A stretch of 64,000 bases of DNA from Acridotheres tristis (GCA_037013685.1 CM072899.1:310001-374000); one strand, 5' to 3'; positions 28,701-43,700 are shown, counted from the stretch's first letter. Program-made: numbers and translations. The notes: generated by a model from the sequence alone, not told the origin.

Positions 28701-31700
28701 TCAGCTTCCAAAAACCCCAAGCTTATGCTGAGGAGGACAGAATCTGTGGTGGAGAAGATGCTCACCAACTGGATGTCCATCTGCATGTACAGCTATCTCA
28801 GAGTAAGAGAGCCAGCCCCTGCTGCAGTGGGTGCAGGATCTCCTCTGTGTGCAGCAGGGATGAGGGATGTGGGGGACAGCCTGACACTTGCTAGCAGTGC
28901 CACTCAAATGGTCACTAATCTCATGTATTGAATGATTCAGGTGTAGGAAAGCAACCTGAAGGTCAGTTGCTTCTCCACTTCTGCCCAGGGCTTTGGTGAG
29001 CTCAGTCTTCATGGCAGGCCAGAGCACAGATCAACGTTTTCACTGTGCTCGAGAGGAGCCATAGGGGAGCTGAAAAATAACCAGGATGGCTGGAGGTGTT
29101 GGGAACCCCGTGGTTGTGTGTAGTCTGTGTGTAGCCTGTGTGTAGCCTGTGTGTAGTCTGTGTGTAGTCTGTGTGTAGTCTGTGTGTAGTCTGTGTGTAG
29201 CCTGTGTGTAGTCTGTGTGTAGTCTGTGTGTAGTCTGTGTGTAGCCTGTGTGTAGCCTGTGTGTAGTCTGTGTGTAGTCTGTGTGTAGTCTGTGTGTAGT
29301 CTGTGTGACCAGCCCATGCTGAGCAGTCAGTGTGTCTGTCCCTGGAGCCATGGTGCTGAGAAGGGCTGGGGGCACGGGGCAGGGGCTGCTCTGTGTCAGT
29401 GCCCACTGCTGTGTGGGGCCTCTCCTGCAGAGGCATCCCCGAGGTTCTGCTCACATCTGAGCAGGAGGGCTGGGGTGTCTGTCCCAGAAGGCTGATGGGC
29501 TTCTCTTGGTAATGAGCAGGAATATGTTTGGCATCTCAGAGCCATCAGCAGTCCATCTGCTCAGTGCTTTATCTCCAACGTTTGCCAGCTCTGTTTGGAA
29601 TTCCCCAGAAGAATTGAGCAATAACTTAATTGATTCCACAGCAGTTAATTGGAGGATACCCCATTTTACCCATGGGAAGAGCCTTGAAAAAGCCTTTGAA
29701 AAAATCTCTTTTTCCAAAGTGTTTTCTATATCCACAGAAGCAATTCTATATTGTCTTCATACATATTGTGATGTCTTCTGATCCCAGATGATCACTTTTT
29801 ATCCTAAGGCCAGTGGTTTTTTAGTTCATAATCTTTCATTTTAGCTGACACAGTTAGCCAGTCTAATGAAAGAAGAGTTACAGGAGTGGATGAGGATGGC
29901 TGTGCCAATGTAGCCCAGCTACCCAGCCTGTAAAGGACAGAAAAGAGGAAATTAGTAAAATTTCTGTAATCTTCAGATTTTGTGCCTGTAGTTTAACCAT
30001 TGGAGCAAAAAAAGTGCTGATTTTCCCTTTTGGGGAGGGGAGACCACATGTGAGGCATCTGATCCAGCTCCAGCTTGTGCTAAAAATGGACATTGTGCAA
30101 GAAGGTTTTCTCAGGGAAAAAAGAAAAAGAGGAAAGTGGAGCCTTATCACATGGGCCTGAGGGCTTGAGCACATTACACAGCTCACAATGGTGAGGAGCT
30201 CCACACACAGCACTGGGTGGGAGCTGCCCATTCCTGCAGGCTGGTCTGGGGCCAGCAGGGCCTGTGGCCATCCAGGGGGGGCTGTGGCCATCCGGGGGGG
30301 CTGTGGCCATCCCCAGGGCCGGGCAGTGATGCTGTGAGCTGTGAGCTGGCTTGCCCCAGCTCGTGGCCCACAGAGGGAGGATGAGAATGGGGCATGGTTG
30401 GGGGCAGGACTGTGAGGTGCCTGGGTTCTTTGCAGAGCTGTTGGGCTGCTGGCTGAACGTGCATTTCCATCACCTGCAGCAGGTTCTTGGCAGGGGCTAA
30501 GGCTGCACACTGGGTTTGCAGTCCCCTCCCATGTCCAGCCTGAAGCCATGGCAGTGCAGAGCATCCCTGCAGCCTCTGCCCCATCTCTGGAAGCAAATGG
30601 TTTCCAAACTAAACAGCAATGAAGATGATTTCCAGGAGACTCTGATATCTCACATTCTCCATCCACAGTGAGGATGGGATCAGAGGAGACACTGAGCTGC
30701 TCCTGAAATACGAAAAGGGAAAATAATTGGTCAGATAGGAGTGTCTGGAGAGGAAATTTGTCCCAGGTGACACAAGCCCAGCTGTGCAATGGGACAGGAG
30801 CTTGATCCAGATCAGCAGAGCTGGCATCTTCCCCACCACACAAATGAGGATGGAGCTCCTGTGGTGGAACAGACAGCACTCCTTCCACACGGCTGGTGTC
30901 AGCTCAGGGCTGTGATTTAAATAGTAGTGATAGCCAAAGGCCTCCCATGTGCCTTGCATTCCTAAGGATCAAACTCTGCTGCCTTCGGAGAGGCATTTCT
31001 TGGTTAAAAAGAAGGCTTGCCCGCCTGCCTGTAGCACTGCTCTGTCAGACATGTGATGATGGGCCTGGTTTTCATTCCTGAATTATCCCCATTAATCACA
31101 ATGTCTATTTGAAACAGCTGCTGAGAAAGTCCCTGCCGTTGTGCAGTGGAAAAATTCCAAGTGCTTGTATTTTCCCTTGTAAGTCAACGCTACATGCTCA
31201 AAACATTTGTTTCACATTAATGCTCTGCCTAACAGCCCGTCCATTTGTGTTTTGGGGGAAAATGATTTGAAGGAGCTGTCTTCAGCTGGGAAGGAGCTGC
31301 TGGCCACAGGCATTCGTGGCCTGCACATGTGGAGGGCACCTGAAGGATGGAGTCCACTGGTGGGGCTGGCTCAGCCTGGGAGGGGCTGGGAGGAGCTGGC
31401 AGGGGCTTGCTGTGAGCCACGGGGGCTCAGAGGCAACTTGCAGCATTTGCACAATCAGTGCAGAGCTCTGCTCTGAATCTGAGAATCGCAGATGAATTGG
31501 TCCACATCTCTACATTGTGCTACAGTTTTGGTAGAAAGAGCTTTAAAAGAAAGCCTTCTCCATGAGCTACCACAGTGCCATTGTGCCTGGCTCCTGACAG
31601 GGCTGGGGAGTTAAAGGAAAGCTTGGGTTCTGGAATTCGGCTTTTATGTCTGGGTCCGAGCTTACCCAAGTTTTGTGTGTGGGATGGAGGTTTGGTTCTT

Positions 31701-34700
31701 CACAGAATGCAAACAGATAACTGTCCCAAAATTAGCAGGCACTTGGGATAAGCAGCTGTTTTCTGTGCTGTTCCCACCCTAGGCTCACCAAAACATTTTG
31801 GAAATGGCTGTAGTGTGTTCCTGGGAGGACATGTATAATAACTTGTCAGAGTTGTGTTAATAGGGCAGCAACATGTGAATCCAGTCTGTGCTCTAAACCT
31901 TTTTGTTTTCCCAGGCATATAAAAATGAAGCCCTCCCACGCTCCTTGTGCGTGGAGCAGTTCAAGTCCTGCCAGCCTGAACTGTGCTTTCCATTACTGCA
32001 GTTATTTCAGTGCCCTGGGTAGCTTTAAGGGCCCGTAAGAGTTCAGTCAAAAATGAAAATGAAGCCTCATTAAAATACATTCACAATAGGAGGAAAAAAA
32101 AGGCCCCAGACTGTGTTTTTTTAAGTATTTTTTTGTCCTGAATCAGCACTGATCTCTTCTGGTTAAACTTCCTTTCTCCTAACCAGCTAAGTCCAAAGAC
32201 AGTTTTGATTCCTTTCCAGATGAGTTTTCCGAACAATGCTGGAGGTTTCACAAGTTTGCCATTTTATCTCTAGTCCCTGCCTGCCAGCCCTTCTTCCCCT
32301 GCTTTGAAATTCGCTGTCTGATTAGCACTTTTGCAGATTTCCATAACATCCCAGAGTTCCTGAGCCTGAAAGCCAAAAAGCCAAACAGAAATAGCATCTC
32401 TGCAGTGGAGCAGTGTGGCTGTGTCCCCTGTGGGCTGGGCTGGCCCAAGTCCTGCCCGTGCTCCCTGCAGTGACCCCGCAGTGCCAGGGCAGCCTGTGTG
32501 AGCAGGGAGGTGCCACCAGCCAGCCCTGACCCCTGCTCATTTCAACCCACAAGGGCTCCCATAGCCGTAGGACTTGCCCTTCTTAATGCTTTTGGAGGCA
32601 CTGCAGTCTCCCTTTGGCTGGAGCTGCCCATGGCAGGGATGGGCAGGCTCCAGAGCCCGACCCTGAGTTTGACCTCAGGTTTGTCCCTGCTCCATGTGAC
32701 ACAAACAGGGCTCCTGTTGGTAGCATGGCCAGTGTCAGAGACTGATGTGTGCAGGGCCAGCCGGTGGTGCCTTGTGGTTTGCAGTATGAGGGCAGTGGTA
32801 CTGCAGCCTCAGGAGGTCTCCATGTCAGTGCTGCCCCCTTGTTATGTCTTCCTTCTGCCTTTCTCTCCAAAATGAACTCTTTGTGTCTTCTGCACATTCC
32901 TCACTCTTTGCAATCCTCAGCTTCTCCACTTCTTGACTCCACACCTTTCTCTACATTCTAGAAGTGATGCCTTCCTGCATCCCAGCACCCCCAGCCCTGC
33001 TTTGAGCCCCTTTTGTGCTGCCTGCTCATAGGAGCATTGCAGCAATCATGAGACCCCTGCAGCAGACCCAGAGAGCTGCCTGGTGCTTATGAAGTTACCC
33101 TTGCAAAGGAAGTGAGTGCCCTGCTGGCACAGCCAGCCTGTGCCCACCGACAGCCCTGCTGCATCCCCAGCATCAACCGCACCAAATGCTGCGCATCCAA
33201 ATTGACATCCAACTAATTGCTTTAGCAATTATAGGACAATTAGGGTAAAAGAATCACCAAGTTTTAATTAAGAAGCAGATTGAACAGGATTTAGCAGTTC
33301 CTAGCTGACAAATATCAAAACCCTGGGTATCTGTTGTCTGGAGCAGGCTCTCAGATGGCAGGCCTGTGTGTGCGGGGGGAGGCTCCGAATACAGAAATGT
33401 GCAGAATTTGCACTTGCCTCGCTGGAAGGAAATTGAACGTGAACATTAGGGAGAATGGGATGTACTCTAACACTGAAGAGCTCCTTAAGAAAATAGCTGA
33501 AGTTTCCCTTGCACATCAGTGCAGCAGGCAGAAGTGAATCAGAAATTTGGCATTAAACTGTGTAGCTGAATCACACCACAAATAGATGCTCCCTGTTGTA
33601 TTTTTTGTTCTTGCTACAGGAGTGTCACCTCTCTCCCATTAACTTAGGTTTGATGAATGTAAGGAGTTAAATGGTGTGTTTGCTTGCTGTCACATGGGAA
33701 CAGCTTGTTGACCCTGATGCTCTGTTTTGCTGTGATGAGGGCCCTGCTGTGGTATGAGAAGTATGAACACTGGTTCCCAGAGCCACAGGCCCAGGCTGTG
33801 GGCTCACTCCCAGAGTTCAGTGGCAAACCATGCAGCCCAATGAGAGGTTCAGCTGACACGTTCATGAGAAAGCTGGATGCCCAGATATCTCTGTTCTTGG
33901 ATTTTTGTGCACATCAGCCCTGTCTTGTCCTGCTGAGTGCAGTGTGTTTTACAGTCTGCACCCTGTCAGTAGGCATCTCTGTAGCACAGTGTGCTGGGTT
34001 CTCCCTGTTCCCGTGTAATTCACATGTAAATTAATGCACATTTGCATTTTGCCGAGTATCTTGTGTGCACATCCCCACTCAGCACAGCCATGCATATGTC
34101 CCTGCCTTCTGAGCAGCACCAGCTCTGCCCCTGAGACAGCACAGGCTGGCACAGCCCCTGGTGCAATCCCCAGCTCCAGTGCTTGCTGCAGGACTTGGAT
34201 GGGCTGTGTTGGTGCTGACAGTTACAGCAGCCCCAAAAACGGCCTGTGGCTGTTGTTGGCTGTTGTGTCCTCTTCCCCATCTGCTCTGTCATGTTGCCAC
34301 AAGTCTGAAAACTTCTGAGCAGCCTAAGAGAGAGGCAAGTGGGAGCTGGGAGGTGATAGCCCCCACCAGGTGTTTGCAGCACCTGGGGTGGACTAGTCCT
34401 GCTCCCTGGAACGGAGGCACCTTCACTGTCCACACAGAGCCTGTCCCTGCTGCACTGCTGATGGACCTGTCACCACCAGGTCCAGTCTGCTGACTTGGTT
34501 TTCTCTCCTTTCTCCAGGAGACAGTTGGAGAGCCCTTCTTCCTGCTGATCTGTGCCATCAAACAGCAGATTAACAAGGGTTCCATCGATGCCATCACAGG
34601 GAAGGCCAGGTACACCCTCAATGAGGAGTGGCTGCTGAGGGAGAACATAGAGGCAAAGCCAAGGGTGAGTACCCAGGTGCTGGGGCTCCCCCAGAGCTGG

Positions 34701-37700
34701 GTGAGAGGGAGATGCTGTGCTCATTGCATTTAGGTCTGCACAGCTGGTGAGAGGAGAAGGCAAAAAGAGGAGAGGGTTTCTCCTAGAAAGAGTTGCTCTC
34801 CTTGCCCTGCAGCTTTGGGCTGTGACTGAGGCAGTAGCTGTGCTTCCCTGGTCTCTGAGCAGGTGTCTGTGGCAGCCTGTGGGCTCTCACAGCTGCCTGT
34901 CCCACTGTCCAGGAGCTCTCTAGGGCTCCAGGCATTGCAGCAGACCCATCCTGCAGCAGGCTTAGAGCTGGTTTATGCCATGGAGCATGCTTTAAGCAGA
35001 GGCTGAGCAATGAGCTTTGGTGGTCCCATTAGTCACCAGTTGGAGCCAAGCAAGTGAGGACACGGCTGGTAATGGGGGCTGATCCTTCCTCCTGCCTGGT
35101 GGTGGTCAAGCCCCATTAGCAAGACAGCGTGAGAGGGGCCTGCTGTGATGCTCCCTGTGTTCTCCCAGCTTGGTCCACAGGGCCCTCAGCCCCTGGGCAG
35201 TAAATCAGAGCTTCTCATGCTGTAAAGCATCGATGGCCACATTAGTTCAGCCTGATTTCCATCAGCACAGTCCCAGGGTGCACCAACCAGAGCTGTGCAG
35301 ACACTGCAGCTTCCAAGCATTCCTGGGAGCCAGCAGAACCAGGCAGCTGGTCCCTAACACAGCCTCTGCCTGCAGAACCTCAACGTCTCCTTCCAAGGCT
35401 GTGGGATGGACTCCCTGAGTGTCAGAGCCATGGACACGGACACACTCAGTCAGGTGAAAGAGAAAATTCTGGAGGCCTTCTGCAAGAACGTCCCCTACTC
35501 GCAGTGGCCAAGGGTGGAAGACGTGGACCTGGGTAAGGAGCAGGTGCATGGGACCAGCCAGGCTGGAAAAACAGGGGAAGCACTGGAAGTGGTGTCTGCC
35601 AGAGCAGTGGGTGAGGGAGCAGGGCAGGAGGGCAGACACCAGGGCAGCCATTCAGCCCAGAGCCCTGGCCCCTGCCTGCTTCAGGCTGGGTCTCACCTCT
35701 GCCCTCTCTGTGTTCAGAGTGGTTTGCCACCAGCACCGACAGCTACATCCTGCGGGACCTGGATGACACCTCGGTGGTGGAGGATGGCAGGAAGAAACTC
35801 AACACATTAGCACATTACAAGGTAAAGCTGTGACACCCCAGGGTAGTGTCACCCCTGCTCCCTCGGAGCCTGCCTGGCCTCCAGGGCGAGCTGCAGCTCC
35901 CCTCCGAAAACGGGATCATCAGCAACAAGCAGAGGGGTTGCCATAGCTCCCTGAGAGCTTCCAGGGAATAGACATCTGCCCTGGCGAGAATCTCGTTAAT
36001 ATTGCAACACACAGAAACTAATTAACACTCTTCATGCAAAACAAGTTATTACTGACAACAGAAAGAGGAGGGGAAAAAGCTCTTATTCCCAAGGGCCACC
36101 AGCCTGGCTGATTAGTATCACAGTGCTCTTGATCTGCACTCCTGCTGAAATCGCAGCTACAACTGTCAGTGCCTGCCCTGAGAGCAGGGGCTGGGGATAC
36201 CAGGAGGAAGTGAGGCCAAAAATATGAGGAAACATGGTGAATCAGATTGTTTTCTTGACTGTTTTTCTGTTTAAAATTAAATGAAACCAGAAATACTTAA
36301 CGATGTTCTTATTCCCTGGTATGCCTGGAAGCATAATCCCCACTGGTCTGTATCTGTGCCTGGAAAACAAAAGTGGAGCTGAGTGCTCATCAGCATGGTT
36401 ATGGGGGTGGCAGCCGTGCTGCTGGCACGGTGCCCCCGTGGCTCAGGGGCTGCCACCATCCCCGTCTCCCGGCTGGGGAATGGTAAACCAGCACCTGCAC
36501 AGCCAAACTCTCCTTCCTTTTACAATTACCTGGTGTCCACATCCAAAAATGTATCTTATATACATGTGTTTGCCCAATTCCCACTGGGTTTGAGAACCTC
36601 ACTATCTTGTATTGAAAATTGCCTTTCCACGTAAGGGAGGGCAGGGCAGGGCAGGTTCAGGGGCTGTTTGTGGCAGAACCATGACTGCACCAGCATCCTC
36701 CAGCTCCTGGGATCTCCCCAGGACCAGGGAGGCACTGATAAGGCCCCCATCATGAATGTGTGTTCTTCCCTTCCTGCACAGATCCCTGAAGGGGCATCCC
36801 TGGCCATGAGTTTGACAGACAAGAAGGACACCACGCTGAGCAGAGGTAACATCTCTTTCTTAGGAATGCTTGCATTGTCAGAGGGTTCTGTCTGGCTGGA
36901 GGTGCTGCAAGACACTGCCAGCCCCCGTTCCTGGGTGCTGGGGATGCAGTGGCTCTGAACATGTCATCCAGTGTCCTCCCTCTGCCTCACGGGGCATAGG
37001 CTGCTCTCCAGCCCTCAAGGTGTTTGCACCTTCCATCTCACACCCTCTCTGGGAGCCGGCATCCAGTCTGTGCTGACAGAGTGAGAGAAAAGAAGAATCT
37101 GAAACCACTTGGTTGAAAAAGTCCTCTCCCTCACAGTTGCATATATTCAGTCCCTTGCCAGTGCATTTCTAGGTTTCAGGCTGCATGGAGTGAAAACAGA
37201 CTAAGTGAGACAGAAATCCAGATTAAACAAGGATTTTCAAACCCTGTTTCCAGGCTGCCTCCTGGCTCTCTAGGAGTGCTTTGCCTGCTGTGTCAAGGAG
37301 CAGGGACTGAGCTGCCCTGATGCTGGGGTTCAGGATAATCTGGGAGCATGGGGCACAACAGGGCTCAGCAGGGCATCACGGTGCAGGGATGCCCCTGTGC
37401 TCATCCTGCTCTCTCGAGTCTCTCTTAAAACATCCCTTGGGAGACCTCAGGTCCCCCTTAAAGTGCTTCCTAGGTACTTGTCACGAGCCCCATAATGCAA
37501 TAAACAACTCTAAAACAAGGAGAGACATTGAGATCACTTGTGATTGAGAATGCCAGCCTGGTGTTGGAGTTCTTGGGATTCAGATGCCTCTTGACATGGT
37601 GGTCACCAGTGGAGGTGGATTTCAGTTTGGGCCCCCCTGACTGAGCCACTGTGTCTCTCTTGTTCTTCACAGTGAAGGATTTGGACACTGAGAAGTACTT

Positions 37701-40700
37701 CCACTTGGTAAGTGTCCCTTTTGGGATGATGGCTGCACGTGAGGGCTGCTGATACTAACTTAAATGATGTCTGTGGGCTATAGTGTCAGATGTGAGGAAC
37801 AAGCTTCATCAGGGCTCATTAGTTCTCTTCAGCAGGGTTCAAAGAGGCACAGAAAGGTGATCTGTAGGTAATCTTTATCTGTAGATAATCTGTGGGACAC
37901 GATAAAGAATTACGGGGATGGCAGAGAAATTGCTGTGTCCGATGGAGCTGCTGGCAGGCAGAGAGCTCAGGGGGTGTCAGAGCATGCCATGGCACAGTGT
38001 CAGTGCCAGCAGCATCCTCAGCTGGGTCACCTGTGGGCAGCTCCTGGCATCCCCCCTGCTTCGCAGGCTGGGCAGCTCCGTGGGCTCCTGCTGCTGCACC
38101 GTGCTGCAAGCGCCAAGTGCTAAATGCTGCTAAAAGCTGTCATGAAAAACGGTGTTATGGACAACAGCAACAATATTTTATAGCCTGGTTTGAAGGTTTT
38201 TCTCTCTGCAGCATTTCCATGCTGAAGTAGAAGTACACATGCACACACACACACGTGCAGAGCAAGGAGGGAAAAGGGATGGGAAACCAATGTTCACATG
38301 TGAAACAATGCCAAGATGGACTCCAGTTGCTTGTTTTGTCATTATAGAGAGTAATTCACTGATCTGACCAGTGGAATATTCATTTTGGTTTTGAAAAAGC
38401 CAGCATTCCTACATACTGTGCTTTTTCCAAATCCAAGCAAAGGTGGTTTCTGCAGAAGCCATGTGCACTGCTGCTGGGAGCCTGAGGTGCAGCCCAGACA
38501 GGGCTGTGAGAGCCCAGGGGGCCAAGCAGGTCAGTGTGCAAGGGGAGATGGATGGGTTCATTTCCATCATCTAGGGTGAGAGAGGCAATAAAGAGCACAG
38601 GAGAAACAAATGTCAGAAAAACTGAGTATTATGGATCACTTTTTTAGAGCCATATAAGGGTGTGTTTATAGAGCATAACTGCTTTTTAATTGAATTTTAT
38701 ATGCAGTTGAAATTCTATGCTGAAAGGAAAATTTAGTATGACACTTTCAGGGCAGAGTGCTCTGACCATGTGATTTATCTGGAACCAGGTTCTCCCAACT
38801 GATGAATCAGTGGAACATAAGAAGTCCCACAGGCAGAGCCATAGGAAGAAGGTTCTTCCAGAGATCTACCTGACACGGCTACTCTCCACCAAGGTAGGAG
38901 CTGGGCTGCCCCGTTCTTGGCAGGTGGGATTGTTTGTGGTCTGGAGGGAGAAGCCTACTCCAGGGAACGAGTGCTGCAGGGCTGGCTGCTCCCCAAAGGC
39001 AGTGGGATTCCTCTCTGGATGACTGGAACATGTTTAGTGAGGCTGTCAGGCTCCTTGGGGATCCCTGCAGCTTCCCAGCTCATCCTTGCTGCTGTGCAGT
39101 GCCCCCCATGATGTCCCTGGGATGGACTGGGGTCTGTGCAGGAAAGAGGGATTCTGGCTGCCTCAGGGCTTGAGATGCATAGCTGAGACCTGAACCCATC
39201 TCCCCAGAAAGAGGTGCTGCTGGGACAGGAGATGGAGATGGTCAGCTGTGGGAGCCAGAGAAATGTCTGTGTGATCTGAGGTCAGATCTGGCCCATCTTT
39301 AATCCCAGCATGCTGCCTCCCTGAAGCAAAGATCACAGGGATGGCCAGCAGTCTCTGGTCTTCTTTGTCTGTGCTGTACAGCGCAAGCACAGATGTGAGA
39401 TCCCAGCAGTAAGAAAGAAAATCTCGATGCCAAAAGAAATTAACCCCAAATGCAACTTTATTATATCACTATCCAGACAAACTGTTCCCTCCTTGCTTTG
39501 GCATCCCCTCTCTCTTCTGACTTATCCAGCTGGCAGCAAAGGGTGTCCCCCATCGTGCAGCAGTCACAGCCCCTCTGCTGCTCACCTGGGCTTGGGTGCT
39601 GCAGCTCTCCCCAGGGTCCCCTGTGTCCTTGTCCTGCAGGGCACGCTCCAGAAGTTCCTGGATGATTTGTTCAAAGCCATTCTCAGTATCCGAGACGACA
39701 AACCGCCCGTGGCTGTGAAGTATTTCTTTGACTTCCTAGAGGAACAGGCAGAGAAGAGAGGGATCACAGACCCTGACACTCTGCACATCTGGAAGACCAA
39801 CAGGTTTGGAAAAGGAAATCCTTCTTTTCTTCCTTCCATCTCTTGGGAGCAGCAGCTGCAAAACCCTGGTGTCCTGGACTAATCATTAGGTTACTAAAAG
39901 TAGAAGAGAGACTTGGAAAACAGGGAGGGTGGCAGAGAGGGGTGTGAAAGATGAAGCCAAACACAGGGTTGGAGAGCTTTGAACAAATATGAAGCCCAGG
40001 GAAGCAGTGAGCTGAAAGAGGAGGTACGGGCAGACAAAGGGCAGAAAGAGCTGGCACACACAAGTAATGAAAGGAGAAATAGGATGATGGGAGACAGCAA
40101 ATGATGTTAGCTGCAAGCACTGGAGATCTGAGACAGAGTCCAAGACCATGTCAGGTCCTAAAACGTCATGGAAATTTTAAAACCAACATATTTGGATCCT
40201 TTTCATTTGCTTTCTGCCTTGTCAGCCCTTTAGTAGCAGTTTTCCTGATTTAGGTCTGTAGCCAAGCTGAGTCTCCAGGGTATTCAGGAGACTCTGGGGG
40301 CAGGTGCTGTGACAGTGGTGGTGGTGAGCACCACAACAGTGGAACAGATGGAGTGGTGCTGAGGGACACAAGCAGCAGGAATGGGGTGGAGGAGCCAAAG
40401 TGAAGGGAAATAGTGCAGGAAAGAAACCAGAGGATTTAAATGGAGAGACCGTCAAGGAGAGGCTCAGCAGTTTGGAGACTGTGGAGAAAGGAACTGTTTC
40501 CAGGCCAGTGTGTGAAAATTAAAACCAAATTTTACTGGGAGAGCAGGCATGCAGATACAACCATTGGGCAACAGATTTGCCTGCCCTTTACTATCTTCAC
40601 TGGCCTGTAGAGCAAAGACTTTCAGTGGTTTTCACCTCTCAGCTGCTCAGGAAGGGTGAGCAATAGACTGTGTTGTGGCCAAATCAGCAGTGAAATAACT

Positions 40701-43700
40701 GAAGGAGAAAATTATGAGAGGACAGAAAAAAAGACAGATGAAATGCATTTTGTGGGGCCAGGCTCACTATCAGAACCAGATGATGGTTAGTGTCAGGAAA
40801 GAGGGAGAAGGAGATGACACCATTGCTCCAAACAGCAGCAAGTGGGGAAGCCTGACTCGCCAGACCCACATGGGCAAAGCTGCTGGTGCCCCTCTGGGCC
40901 TGAGCTGCTGGAGGAGCAGGGCACGTGTGTGCCTGGAGAAGGCTGTATGTGCCACGTGCCCCAGCCTGAAAAAATGCCTGAGGGTGAAGGTGTGTCCCTG
41001 CCCCTCTATCAAGGCAGAGGTACTGGGGATGATTAAAGAGCAGAACACATCTCCTCAGCTTTCCTCTCTACTACTCCCTTTCTATCATTGTCTTTCCTGC
41101 ATTTCCCCCCACCCTCTGGTACATAAAAACTCATCTCGTGTGTGTCCCTGGATCCTTCCCTTTGCAGCCTACCGCTGAGGTTTTGGGTGAACATCCTGAA
41201 AAACCCGCAGTTCGTGTTCGACATTGACAAGACAGACCACATTGACGCCTGTCTGTCTGTGATTGCCCAGGCCTTCATCGACGCCTGCTCGCTCTCCGAC
41301 CTGCAGCTGGGCAAGGTACAGCCAGCAGGGCTCCTGCCCAGGCAGCCCCACGCAGGGACCAGTCTGGGTGGGCAGGGCAGGGCCTGGCAGGGGTCACCAG
41401 CCCAGCCTCCCTCCATGGCTGGCTGGAGACATTGCTTGGCCTCATGCAGCTCCATTTTGGTTGTCTCCAGGGATGCGTTTTTCCCTCCCTTCCCCACCTG
41501 TTTGCTCAGGCTTGAGTTTGAAATTTGCACCTCCTCTGTCACAAACAGTAGCCAGGGAGTGGGGACACAGTCCCAGGCAGGATGGGCACAAGGCAGGGTC
41601 CCCAGCTGGGGCTCAGAGGGTGCAGGACACCGAGCACTGGGCTGTGTGCTCAGGGTGTCCATCAGCTCCAGGAGCTGTCCTGCAGCCATGGCAGAGCACC
41701 TGCTGACTCTGCACCGTGTCTGAAACGCTTCCTGAGCCAGCTGAGCTGCTGCTAAAGCAGACAAATATTTTCTGCTGTTGACTTAGGCGGGACATGGAAC
41801 CTGTGCAGGGATCACAGACCAGGCCTGGCCCACCTAGAGGTGTGAGGCTGTCCAGGGCCATCCCAGTGTCACTGTCCATCAGCAAACACTGCCCCAGTTG
41901 GTGCTGTCCTCCCGTACAGCATGTCCATGCCACCCAGGGGATGTGTGTCCATCCCAGCCGGGGGATCTATGTCCATCCCAGCGTGGCCGTGCCCAGTGTG
42001 GGGTTGGGCTGCTGGGCTCAGCACAGCAGTGGGAGCTGAGCCTGCCCCAGGCACACCAAGGCTGCATGAGCCAGGTGCCCTGTCCCACCCCCAGGCCCCA
42101 CACAGCCCTGCAGGGCTGGCCAGCAGGGAGATGTCCCATGTGCTTATTCTTTCCCTTTTCTCCCACTGCCTTGGCTGAGCGCAGTGCTGACATTTGAAAC
42201 TTCCTGACATAAATAAGTTTTATTAAGAAATGCTGTAAATCACCCCCCTGCCCCCCCAACCCAGAGGCTGGCGGTGGCAGTGTGTGACTTGGGGGACACC
42301 CTGCAGTGAGGGGGTGGGCGCTGCCCCCCAGCCCCAGAGCTGCAGGAAGCCTTTGTTGGGAGAGGTTAATGCTGGAGGAAGATCTAATGAGTACTTGATT
42401 TTTTGTTTGTTTGGGTTTTGGTCTTTTTTTTTGCATGTGTTACGCAACACCTACAATTTGTCCTTGTCAAGTGGCAGATGAGGGGAAGAGGGGTCAGCTG
42501 GAGTCAGACAGCAGATGGAAACACTTTTCTGGAATACAATAGTATAAGTGAATGAATTGTTGAGTAATGTGGGAAGAATAAGTCCTCAGCATAAAAATCA
42601 GCTTGCATGTACACGCAATGTTTCACTGAGCATTTTCCAGACTGGATTCTTCCCTTGGTTTCAGCACGTTGCTCTCGATACTGCAAATGTGAGAGCAGAC
42701 TCAGTCCATACATCTGCAGTGCACAAGCAGTTAATAAACCAGCACCTATCGCTTCGTAATAGAGACAAATCAGACACAAATTAAAAAATAACTTAGAAAA
42801 AAGGCAGCATGGTTTTCCTTTGTGTTTCCAAGGGGAAAAAAATAATGCCATGAGCAGGCTCAGTGTAAGTTGGCCATATTCTCATAATGCCTTGTCGCTG
42901 GGTTTGAAAATGAACTGCTGTGGGATCTGGTGCCCGTTTCCTGCTTCCCCTGCAGCATTAGCCAAGCTACAGATTGCAGCAGCAGATTGGAGTCACCCCG
43001 GGCTCCCCTATTCCTGCCTGACAGAGCCAAGTGTGCTGCCCGTGGGCAAAACCAGCCTCCCTTCAGCAGGTCCCCTCCCCTCTCCACCTGTCAGCACTGG
43101 GGAGAGTCCTGCACACGGTGTTGGGGTGGCAGGACCTGGTGATCTCACTCCCTTTGGTGTCCCCAGGCCTGGGGCCGTTCCCCGTGGGGATGCAACACCA
43201 GGCTAGTCATCCAAGTTCATTCCTGGGGTAATGATATCGGGAGGGCAGGATTGCCTGAGGTTAAAATTATTCATGCTGTGTTTGCAAGGAGGGCAGCAGG
43301 GTTGTGCCTCCACTGGTACAACCCAGTTGTGTGACTGGGAGGTTAAGGCTGCTGTGTCCAAGCTGACATTAATCAAGAGAATTCCGTATTCTCTGTTAAT
43401 TACTTTACGTGCACTCAATTTAGGCCAGGCAGGCTGGATTAGCCAATGCAAAATAAATCAAAGCTACATGAAAAATCCAAAAGCAACATTTCAATGACGA
43501 AATTCAACCTGTAATTGTCCAGCTTGAGCTGATGGATGTTCAGCTCATGCGAGGGCAGCAGGATGGTGCTGTGTCTCCACAGGCACACGGTGCCCATCCA
43601 GAGATCCTAGATGTGTCTCAGCCCTTGTGCCACGAGCTGTTCCGTGCCTCGGTGCTGCCCGGGCACTCCTCTCTGCCACAGCTGGCACCAAAGGCAAGGC

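Noticed and set aside
29115..29301. CRISPR-like array
   Set aside because: Units are contiguous with no unique spacers, in a vertebrate intron; it is a minisatellite.
29002..29454. Long minus-strand ORFs reading repeated [10 protein letters not shown] peptides
   Set aside because: They are the translation of the 11-bp minisatellite in all three frames; no start, splice or codon evidence for a gene.
38242..38254. CA dinucleotide run
   Set aside because: Only about six units; too short to be worth listing as a repeat.
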